Source: Mesorhabditis belari
Taxonomy: Eukaryota > Nematoda > Chromadorea > Rhabditida > Rhabditidae
DNA length: 64,000 nucleotides
Assembly: GCA_958450365.1 (NCBI GenBank)
Contig: CAUEEP010000741.1
Location: 1,744,001 to 1,808,000, forward strand
Direction: 5' to 3'
Both the position numbers and the translations under genes were made by a program. Numbering within the stretch: position 1 is the stretch's first letter; every line of letters starts with the position of its first letter. Positions 27,252 to 37,000 of this stretch are shown here, in pieces. Below the pieces are notes generated by a model that searched no databases, had not been told where the DNA came from, and was given only the letters and a program-made list of their open reading frames with translations.

Positions 27252-27434
27252 TGAATTAGCCCCAAAACACGTAATCGAGCAACAAATCACTGGATTTGAG
27301 CGAAAAAACGCTTGAATTAACAACAAACGGCCTAAACAGTCCATTATCTTGGCATTTCAATGTAAAATGTCAACAAATCACTTGAATTAGCCCCAAAACA
27401 CGTAATCGAGCAACAAATCACTGGATTTGAGCAA
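27252..27434. repeat. Local direct duplication of about 50 bp
   Basis: gaattagccccaaaacacgt and the following aatcgagcaacaaatcactg run occur at 27254-27301 and again at 27384-27433. Both read ELAPKHVIEQQITGFE on the plus strand. No family recognised. Confidence 0.7.
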
Positions 27435-28184
27435 ATTGCTGATGTTACAGCATAACTCTTTGAAGAAAAGCGACAAAATCAAGCGCACTTTTGATTCACT
27501 TTTGATTTGATCGACTTTTGATTCATCAACGATATTTCTCGATGCCACTGAATCTATGATATCATCTTCGGTGCTCAAACGAGGTCACGGAACTTTCAAT
27601 TTACACTTTCACTTACACTCAGCATCACCCCATCTTCGACCAGCCGACAAATCTCAAAGTTTTTTTTCCATTTCGCTTCTTTCTAAACTTTCTAAAAGAT
27701 TTCTCAGAGATCTCTCAAAGATTCCATGTTCTTTTTTCGTAATTTCGTAATATTCTTCTTTATTTCGTAATCCCTTTCTTCTCATAAGCTTCTCATAAGC
27801 TTTAAGCTTTAAGATTTGCCACAAACTTGGTAGAATTACAATCTTTTATAAGAATATTCAGCGTTGGATAGGTTTTTGTTATCTTAAAAGCTAAATTTGA
27901 TGGCCGAGAAACAAGCTGGCTCCTGAGCTCTTGTGTCACCCTGTAATTTTGATGACACATATCCTTGAAAAGGAACTTGATATTCCGTCATTGTACAGGC
28001 AGCCTTGGTGAGAACTTGCTTTTGACCTGAATTCACTCGTTTCCTTTGTAGTTTCTCATTGCTCAACATCCAAACAAAAAGCATTAGAAAACGAAGACAA
28101 AATCTAGTTAGAAACAAAACTTATCCGTGTATTGTTAAAACTTGTGAACTTTTATCAAGCCCCAACTCTGTAGAGTTGATCTAA

Positions 28185-28318
28185 AGACTTTTAAAGCCTT
28201 CTAAAGCCTTCTGAAGCCCTCTAAAGCCTTCTAAAGCCTTCTAAAGCCTTCTAAAGCCTTCTAAAGCCTTCTAAAGCCTTCTAAAGCCTTCTAAAGCCTT
28301 CTAAAGCCTTTTAAAAGT
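28185..28318. repeat. Minisatellite, 10-bp unit cttctaaagc
   Basis: About 13 decamer units, nearly identical. Confidence 0.95.
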
Positions 28319-28487
28319 CATCTAGCAGTGGCTCGGCAAACTCCACTCTCATATTTTATTACTTCTCTGGTATGATACTTTCCCGTTATACCTTTCATAT
28401 CAAACTGTGATATTTTAAGCCTAACGCTGAGCGTCTAAAAACAAATATCATTATAATTGTTTCATAAAGTCAGTGTGAGCGCTTGAT

Positions 28488-28645
28488 GATCACATCAAGC
28501 ATGCTCACATCAAGCATGCTCACATCAAGCATGCTCACATCAAGCATGCTCACATCAAGCATGCTCACATCAAGCATGCTCACATCAAGCATGCTCACAT
28601 CAAGCATGCTCACATCAAGCATGCTCACATCAAGCATGCTCACAG
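28488..28645. repeat. Minisatellite, perfect 15-bp unit atcaagcatgctcac
   Basis: Ten consecutive near-identical units, each centred on the palindrome GCATGC. There are no intervening spacers, so it is not a CRISPR array. The frames MLTSS and MLDVS are artefacts. Confidence 0.95.
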
Positions 28646-28659
28646 CGTCATTCAACTCC

Positions 28660-29340
28660 AAACTCTGACTTTAACTTTTTCCTAAGTATCAGCATATCAT
28701 TCACGTTTCCTTTGTACTTTGTGCATGTGAGAATTCGATAGAAAAGCGGTGGGTGGGCATGAATCAGGTGGAGAAATTCTTTCAAAAAATCTCCCCAAAT
28801 CTGATTCGAAAAAAACATGAAAAAACGGATGACCCTTTGAACTGAAAGGCTTTCCGTTTTCTTATCTTCACAGCTTTTTTTGGGAAACAACGAGCGACTA
28901 TCCGCGCTTTTCGGAGAGATAAAACTCTAGACTTTTTGTTTAACGGAATTTAACTGTGGAATTTGTTTAGCTTTGGATGTTTAGCTTTGGATAGTTTTGT
29001 TTTAAATTTTGCATGTTTCTAAAAGTTTAGCTCTAACCGTTTAGTCTTGAATAACAAAGTCTAACAGTTTAGTCTTGAATAACAAAACTTTGAAATGGGT
29101 TTTCTTTTCTAGAATGGAACAGAACCGAGTTATTTGCTGGCTAAACATCAACATTGTAATTTTATCTATGTTGATCAGTTTTCTAGAGAATACTGACGAA
29201 ATAAAGATAGGATTTTGAGAAGAATTTCGACATAATGACACCAAAAAGAAGCGGATGCTTGTTCTCGCAAAATTGAGTCACGTAAGATTTCGAAAAAGTC
29301 AAGTCAAAGTACTTTTGGAAAAACTACAAAGATTGGGTTG
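28660..29340. other. Intergenic, one weak minus-strand frame
   Basis: A minus frame at 28648-28890 (DFLKEFLHLIHAHPPLFYRI) has coding-like composition, but no start, splice site or family I can support. Otherwise AT-rich with short gtttagctttgga repeats at about 28960-29060. Confidence 0.25.
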
Positions 29341-29347
29341 GTGAATG

Positions 29348-29435
29348 TCATCGATTTGACTCAGATTTGACTTCGATTTGACTCAGATTTGACTTCGATT
29401 TGACTCAGATTTGACTTCGATTTGACTCAGAATTG
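29348..29435. repeat. Tandem repeat, gatttgactcagatttgact
   Basis: Four units of 22 bp (gatttgactcagatttgact plus tc). Confidence 0.85.
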
Positions 29436-29637
29436 CCTCCAAAAGTTTCGCTTTCGGATCGGCGAATGCATACTGGACTCCGTCTCGTGGAAGCCCAAAC
29501 ATCACTCCAAGAATCTGAATCCAAGCTTGCTGCTTTTGCATTTCCTGACTTGTTCAACACTAATGCCTGACTGACTAATGCCAATTACATTAAAACGATA
29601 ATCACGGTCGATTCTATGTGAAGAATTTTTTTTTCTA

Positions 29638-30190
29638 TTGAGCTGGGGAATTGAAAACTGCCGGCTATTGTCATATGTGACAGTTTGAGCACTTTCTTCA
29701 AAAGAAACCCATTTTGGTGTCAATGGAAAAGTTTTAGACAATCAAAAATCAAGCTTATATCCAAATTTTCAGAACGATTCAAACTGGTTTTGCAGAAATG
29801 CAAAATTTACGCCAAAATTACGAATTTTCACAAAACTTGCAACAAAACTTGCATTTTAAGCGAAACTACTAAGTCTATCTTTTTGGAAATTTGGCTATAA
29901 GCCTAATTTTTGATTCTCTACAACTTTTCTATTGACACCAAAATGGGTTTCTTTTGAAGAAAGTGCTCAAACTGGGACATCTCCAGTCTCCATCTCCAGT
30001 CCTCCATTTTTGAGTCTCACACTTGTCTCACACACAAACCAAAATCCTACTACGAAAGAGGAATCCGCAAATTGCCTGTAAAATGGGTAGAAGTCGTCAA
30101 TAATAATGAAAATTATTTGGAATGAATTCATGGTTTTATGTTGAACAAATTTTAGTTCAAAGTCGCGTAGTTTTCAATTCACCAACCCAA
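29638..30190 (+). mobile_element. Mariner deletion derivative (family A), copy 2
   Basis: TA-flanked. The right end is the inverse of TTGGGTTGGTGAATTGAAAA. The plus strand at about 30050-30125 keeps YYERGIRKLPVKWVEVVNNN and a stop soon after, the mariner transposase C-terminus. It is inverted relative to copies at 17434 and 49457. Confidence 0.85.
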
Positions 30191-30394
30191 TATTATAGGT
30201 CAAATGTATGTGTGAGAAATGAAGTGCGTTTTCTGATGAAAATTTACGTGTGACATGTCAATCAACTCAGAAAAACGTACCGTTTATGAAAAATGATAGG
30301 ATTTTAAAAAAATCTTCAGCAACAGCAAGGCCAATTTCATAAAGGGAAAGCATTTTTGTGATCTTGTTTTTGTGATCTAAACAGCCTTGTTTGG

Positions 30395-30485
30395 GAACTT
30401 TTGGCGCATTCCCCATACAGTCCTGACCTCGCCCCTTTTGCTTATTATTTATTCCGGATCATGAGTAATGAGCTTGCGGAAGAAC
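30395..30485 (+). pseudogene. Mariner transposase fragment
   Basis: The frame AHSPYSPDLAPFAYYLFRIM matches the mariner block PHPPYSPDLAPSDYHLF around the last catalytic Asp. Here that Asp codon reads Ala (FAYYLF). Only about 30 codons remain. Confidence 0.8.
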
Positions 30486-30576
30486 AGCTTCGGAAGAAGC
30501 GGTCAAAAATTGGCTTTGAAAGTTTTTCGATTCAATTGCTAACTACTCATTTTCATTGTCACTTGTCATTTTGTAG

Positions 30577-31448
30577 GACCACCCAACACCAAGATATTTG
30601 AGCTTAAAGTCAGATTGTCAATAGGAAAAGGAGCGGGACGCGTCTCAAATTCCCGATAACCTAAAACAAGTTCTAAAATTGGATTCAATCAGATTTATTC
30701 CAGAATCAATTTTCTAGACATTAGACAAAGTCTAGCAAAAGTTAGACAAAAAGTCTAGTCCAAAGTCTGGTCCAAAGTCTGGTCCCTGGACCTGCCAAGA
30801 CCCAGGGCTGTGCCCGAATTCTGATTGGGCTTACCCCAGCTTATTATATATTTGATTTCAATTTGAAGTATGAATCTTGTCTATTTTATTATATAAAACG
30901 TTGTTTACATAAAACATAAAACAAAGTATTGGGTTGGGGAGAATGAGTCGGCGCCGAAAATCAAAAAAATGTCTAAAACTTCTATTCGACTTCGTGAAAT
31001 AATATGCGTTTGATATGAGTAGAATGGTTAACTAATTCTCTACAAAATGACATTTAAAAGAAAATTCAAACAGCGCCTCCGCTCAAGAAAAAGCCATTTT
31101 TTCACAAAAACTACAAACTGTGATCTAGAAAAAACCATTGGTGGGATCTTCCTGCAAATTTGGCAACTTAAGTAATTGAATGTGCTCTATCTTTTTTATA
31201 TAAACACCAAAGAAGGTTTATGTGAAAGAAACTGTTCAAATGATGAGTCGGACTCTTTGCCATTTTAACCAGCTGCGTTTGGAAGTTCATAAACTCCACG
31301 AAAGAAAAGCTTTGTGGAATCTCTCAAAAGTGATTTTGTAGAGAAATAGTGGATCCTTTTGATGAAACCAAACGTATGTTTAAAGAAGGTTTTATGTGTG
31401 CAAAAAGTCCCTTTAAAGTTTGGCGCCGACTCATTCTCCCCAACCCAA
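30577..31448. repeat. Direct duplication unit, copy 1 (pair at 41059-41932)
   Basis: About 870 bp nearly identical to 41059-41932. It starts with the tail of a family F hairpin (accacccaacaccaagatat), crosses single-copy text (agtctggtccaaagtctggt) and ends with the family E MITE. Same orientation, 10.5 kb apart. Confidence 0.9.
30929..31448. mobile_element. Mariner-like MITE (family E), copy 1
   Basis: Ends TTGGGTTGGGGAGAATGAGT plus cggcgcc and its inverse, flanked by TA. There is no transposase remnant that I can read. Confidence 0.85.
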
Positions 31449-31499
31449 TACAAATGTTGTAGTTAGCAATTAGCTGGACTTAATTAGGACTACATCAAA

Positions 31500-32080
31500 G
31501 TGTTTCCCCTCTATTTTGATTGACAAATCAATAGCTCAAACTCAAATCAGCTGTATTCGATCTCGGATATCAAATTTGGAAGTAAATTCTTTTGAGAAGA
31601 ACTCTTTTTGAGAAGAGTAAACCCTCATAAATCTGGTAGTATGTGTTGTTTTGCTTCAAAGCGTCAATAAGGCAAAAGTATTGAGAAAACGAGAAAAGGG
31701 GCAATAATGTGCATGATTGGCTACAAAGCACGACTTGATAACAAACAAGGAGGCATCACATTGAGGCGTAATCAAAGGATGGCTCCTTTCATTCATATTG
31801 ACACAACCTAAACAAGTTCCCCTCTCACCCATTTCACTCACGTGTTTTCCTCGACACAAAATATTCGGATTAATTGGGAAATTTCTCTGGTATTAAGCGA
31901 TCAGCGCTGTCTGCCAACTGTGAAGGTTTACTTCTAGATCTAGATCTAGATCTAGATAGATTCTAGATCTCTTCTCGACTTTTGCAATTTAAAATCGGGC
32001 TTACTTTTGGGTAGTTTAAGTCTACAGTCTAGTTTAAGTCTAGTTCAAGAATTATCGGTACTTTTTCTCTAGTTTCTCTA
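31500..32080. other. Intergenic, no gene seen
   Basis: AT-rich, with an agatctagatct run near 31940 and aagtctagtttaagtctag units near 32020. Nothing else supported. Confidence 0.35.
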
Positions 32081-32084
32081 GTGC

Positions 32085-32212
32085 TAGAGTTAGCCTTTCC
32101 TCATAAAATCAGTGCTAGAGTTAACCATTCTCAAAAAAAGTTTTATGAGGAATGGTTAACTCTAGCACTGGTTTTATGAGGAAAAGCTAACTCTAGCACT
32201 CATAAAACTTTT
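32085..32212. repeat. Hairpin with nested inverted repeats (ctagagttaaccattc)
   Basis: gtgctagagttagcctttcc and agtgctagagttaaccattc are followed by their inverses around an aaaaaaagttttatgagg centre. Could fold into a long stem. Confidence 0.75.
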
Positions 32213-32344
32213 TTTGATAATGTTTACTGCTTATTTTCCAACACTTTACTTCGATACTTTACTCAGAAACTCAAAATTAGCAATTCTATAGAACTTCAAA
32301 ACTCGAGAGCCTCTGGACGAGTTCCTTGTGACTCCTGGACGAGT

Positions 32345-32695
32345 TCCTTGTGACTTTGAGCCAAACTTTGAACCAAACTTTGAACCAAACTTTGAGCCAA
32401 GATTGAACCAAACTTTGAACCAAACTTTGAACCAGACTTTGAACCAAACTTTGAGCCAAACTTTGAACCAAACTTTGAACCAGACTTTGAACCAGACTTT
32501 GAACCAAACTTTGAACCAACATTGAACTAAACTTTGAACTAAACTTTGAACCAAACTTTGAGCCAAACTTTGAACCAAACTTTGAGCCAACATTGAACTA
32601 AACTTTGAACCAGACTTTGAACCAAACTTTGAGCCAACATTGAACTAAACTTTGAACCAGACTTTGAACCAAACTTTGAGCCAAACTTTGATCTT
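32345..32695. repeat. Minisatellite, 12-bp unit ccaaactttgaa
   Basis: About 29 dodecamers (ccaaactttgaa, ccagactttgaa, ctaaactttgaa) with a few shortened units (ccaacattgaa). Confidence 0.95.
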
Positions 32696-32879
32696 AAAGA
32701 ATTCCTTTAATAATGACCCGATCATGAATAAAACACTTGTAAATACTTAAATTATAAATTTAGAAACCCTAAGCTATTTGCTACTTTTTTGTATAGTAAT
32801 TGTTTAGGTACTTAGGTTATTTAGGTATTTGGAGCCGCGTCAGGTGTCAAAACGGTGGCTACTTTGCCCGAAATTTTTT

Positions 32880-33010
32880 TGCACAACTTGCCATAACTTT
32901 CTTCTAAGTAGGCCAATCTTTATGATTTTGGTGTCATTTTGTAGAGCTCAAGAAGTGCAACAAAATGACACTAAAATCATAAAGATTGTCAATCTTTATG
33001 ATCTTTATGA
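32880..33010. repeat. Inverted repeat (aatctttatgattttggtgt)
   Basis: aatctttatgattttggtgt and cattttgt pair with acaaaatgacactaaaatca and taaagatt across a 20-base loop. A small MITE-like hairpin. Confidence 0.7.
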
Positions 33011-33111
33011 TTTGCTTTTGGTCTATGGTCCAATAAAAGAAAAATAACGAAATATTGAGTGTTCTGGCGCAAAGTAAACGTCAGAACGGCAGCCAAGGTA
33101 GGACAGGAGAG

Positions 33112-33192
33112 CTAGAAATCAACTCTAAGGTTAGAGTAGAAATCAACTCTAAGGTTAGAGTAGAAATCAACTCTAAGGTTAGAGTTGATTTC
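33112..33192. repeat. Tandem repeat, aatcaactctaaggttagag
   Basis: Three units of 23 bp, the last turning into its inverse, so the array is itself foldable. Confidence 0.85.
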
Positions 33193-33519
33193 TAACTTTT
33201 CCAACTTAGTTTGGAGATTTCAAATTAAACTAGTTTAATGCTTACATTAGTTGAAAATCCCTGTGAATTAAAAATAAAGAATTTACACAAATTTACACAA
33301 AATAGACACCAAAAACAAGCTATCTTTTCACTGATGGCTCTCTAGTTTGTGCCTCTTTCAATGCCCTTTCTTTTAGGCCATAATTTTTGATCAGCGTTTT
33401 GCTTCTCCGTCTATTTCAATTCCATTCATTAAGCTCTAGTCTAAATTTACCCTTTATTACACATTCATCGTCATTCCCGAAAATATTTCTTTGCTTATTT
33501 AACTTCTAAAGGTTTTCGG

Positions 33520-33893
33520 ACATTTGACGCGCCCTGCCCCTTTTGCCATTGGCAATCTAACTTTTAGCTCAAATATCTTGGTGTTGGGTGGGCCAATTTA
33601 AATGTTCTTGATATCATTAGATGCGCCAAGTCTTTATCTGTCGATTGGTACAAAAACTATCTAAATTGAACAGCTCAACACCAAGATATTTGAGCTCAAT
33701 TTGAGCCCATTGGCAATCTAACTTTGAGCTCAAATTTCTTGGTGTTGGGTGGTCCAATTTAAGTCATTTTTGTACCAATCGACAGAGAAAGACTTGGCGC
33801 ATTCAATGATATCAAGAATATCTAAATTGAACAGCTCAACACCAAGTTATTTAAGCTCAAAGTTAGATTGCCAATGGCAAAAGGAGCGGGGCG
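33520..33893. mobile_element. Family F hairpin MITE, two joined copies
   Basis: gccccttttgccattggcaa at the left and ttgccaatggcaaaaggagc at the right. Inner arms carry gctcaaatatcttggtgttg and its inverse twice. Relatives lie at 40558-41120 and 30577-30640. Confidence 0.8.
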
Positions 33894-34091
33894 CAAATAA
33901 AAGGTTCAACAACCGCTTCTGAATGGTGAATAGCCCGTTTTTTTGTTTTATAATTGTTTACCAGTTCCAGTTAATTGTTTACCAGTTAACACCGTTTACC
34001 AGCTCTTCAAACTTTAACATTAAAACTTCAAACTTTAACATTCTTTGTCTTTCATGCAAAGCAGAACTGTCATTTCAGATTCCGAGAACCA

Positions 34092-37000
34092 ATGAGACAA
34101 TTGATATTACTATTATTTTTCGTTGGAGTCGCGTGCTCTCAACTAGCTGACACCAACACCGCCAATGCCGGGCCACCGGTTTGAGAACGATTCTTGAAAT
34201 CAAATTACTTGCCTCTTTTAGGAACAATTGTCAGATGTCAGCCTCTCTGATTACATGAATGTTGGTTAATTTTTAAATCAATCAATTAAGAATGGGTACT
34301 TGTGACTTTTTTTCCCACCACATTTTACACCATTTGAGAAAATTTGCATACAAAATGTGGTCGGTAAAAATTAAAACAAGTACGCTATAGCCTATTTTCG
34401 ATCACACTTCACTCTTGACTTCTCTTTCTTGACTTCTCTTTACTCTTGACAACCACAAAGCTACTTTTGTGGCAAAATATAAACTGTAGTCGGAAATCGC
34501 AACAAGTAGGCTGTAATGTACTTGTTTTACTTTTTTTCCGACCACATTTTGTATACAAATCTTGCGATAAAATGTAAAGTATGGTCGAAAATAGTAGCAA
34601 GTAAATTTGTGACGAAAATGCCTGTCGGTCCTTTTCTTGCCGTTGGCAATTTAAAGTTTTTCGTGTTTTTATCAGCATCAACCGCTCGATTTTGACTATT
34701 TTATCCAGTATTCGATGTAGAATAAGATTACACGTTAAATGATATCAAAACCAACTCAAAATATAATCTCCACGCAAAGTTATGAGGCAAAAGGTTTAGC
34801 CTCGCCCATAATGAACCGGGTTTACGTTTTTAGTCAACGACTTTGCGTGGATATTATATTTTGAGTTGATTTTGGTATCATTCGATGCGTAATTTGATTC
34901 TGCATCGAATGCTGGATAAAATGGTCAAAATCGAGCGGTTGGTGCTGATAAAAACACGAAAAACTTTAAATTGCCAACGGGAAGGAAAGGATCGACAGGT
35001 ATTTTGTAATTCTTGTAGCAAGTACCAAGAATGATATTTAGTCGATCAAGGCTATCGAGGACACCGCTTTTGAGCAAATCAAGAATGTCCACGAGCAAGC
35101 CGAAGCAGCCAAAGAGGAACTCTACGCATCGTGGGGTGCCCGAATCAAGCAAGTCAGTATTGCTTGCAAAAGCCATTGAATGGTCATTGATAGCCATTGG
35201 ATGGTCATTCTAGTAAAAGAATCCGATTTCCAATCGCCGCTTTAACCGATAGAAGGTTAAATTTTAGAATTTACTATTGTTTAGATCATGAAAGACAAGA
35301 TGATTAAAGATGCGGAAAAAGCTCTCCAATTGGAGATGCTCAAACAACAAATGATCGACAATTACAAAGCTGAGACCGAGAAAGTCTTTCAGGTAGGAGA
35401 ACGGCTTTAGGCTTAGGCTTAGGCTTAGGCTTAGGCTTAGGCTTAGGCTTAGGTTTTCTCACCAACGCCAATTATTCGATTATTCGTTTAGCAAGCTGTT
35501 GCCGCCGCTCAAGAGTACAAGCAAGCTTACGCGGCTGCAAAAGAGGCTCAGGTTTGACTTTACTCAAATAAACTTTGCTTTACTTTACTTTCCTTTACTT
35601 TACTTTCCTTTACTTTCCTTTACTTTCCTTTACTTTCCTTTACTTTACTTTCCTTTACTTTCCTTTACTTTCCTTTCCTTTTTGTAATCTTTGCAATTGT
35701 ACTCTTGTATAATTGTACTTTATTTGGAGTTTCAGCGACAAAAGGTCATTGACCGAGTCAACGAGTTCAAGCAACGCGTCAACGAATCGATCGAAGCTCA
35801 TCGAGCACAAGTCAGAGCAAATCTCGAGGTGAGAGCAGCTCAAAGCCTCGAAGCTCAAAGCCTCAAAGCTCAAAGCCTCAAAGCTCAAAGCCTCAAAGCT
35901 CAAAGCTCAAAGCCTTCTAAAAGTTGTAAACTTATACAATCAATGTTTTTTTCTCAAAAACAAAGTCTTTCTAAGTATACTTTGTGATACTTCTTTACTT
36001 CTTTGTTACTTCTTTGACACAGAAAAGCTATTTTACTTTTTTCCAGGAAGTCAACGTCTACCTGCAACAAGTTGACGCCCTCTATGCCAAGCACAAGGCC
36101 GAGAAGTAGGCGTACAAAGCTAGACTAGCTAGACTTAGCAAAAATACCTCTTAAGTGATTGATTACTCTTAAGTGACTGATTACTCTTAAGTGATTAATT
36201 ACTCTTAAGCGATTGATTACACTATTACTATTACAACTATTCCAGATCCAAACGTTGAATCGTATAGTAATTGCACTAATTTTAGACTGCATAAATAACA
36301 TGATAAATATTTTCAAAATCACTTATCAACTGATCAACTGATCAACTAATCAACTGATCAACAATCACTGATACTTTAGCGAGGCCCAAGTCGAGGAGAG
36401 ACGCCAAGCTCTCAAGGACAAATTGACCACTCTCTTTGGAGATCTTCAGGTTGAAAAAGCATTGAAAATGTTTTAAATCCTGATTTTAGACTCGAAAGAC
36501 TGACCTTGATGCTCAAGAAACACAGCTCAAAGAAAACTTGAAAGCATTCATCGAGCAAAAATACGCGCTCCTGGTAAACAGCTTAGACAAAAGTTAAAAC
36601 TTAGAACTTAAGCTTAAACTTAGACTTAAACTTAGACTTAAACATAGACTGAACTTAGACTTAAGCTTAAGCTTAGACTTAAGCTTAAACTTAAACTTAA
36701 GCTTAGACTTGAACTTAAGCTTAAACTTAGACTTAAACTTAGACTGAACTTAGACTTAAACTTAGACTTAAGCTTAAGCTTAGACTTAAGCTTAAACTTA
36801 GACTTAAGCTTAAGCTTAGACTTAAGCTTAAACTTAGACTAGACTTAAACTTAGACTTAAGCTTAAACTTAAGCTTAAACTTAAGCTTAGACTTCAACTT
36901 AAACTTCAACTTAAACTTCAACTTAAGCTTAAACTTAGACTTAAACTTAGAACTTAAACTTAAGCTTAAGCTTAAACTTAAACTTAAACTTAAGCTTAAG

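Noticed and set aside
28488..28645. Possible CRISPR array of 15-bp repeats
   Set aside because: Units are contiguous without spacers, and the genome is eukaryotic. The 35-bp array at 54850 fails for the same reason.
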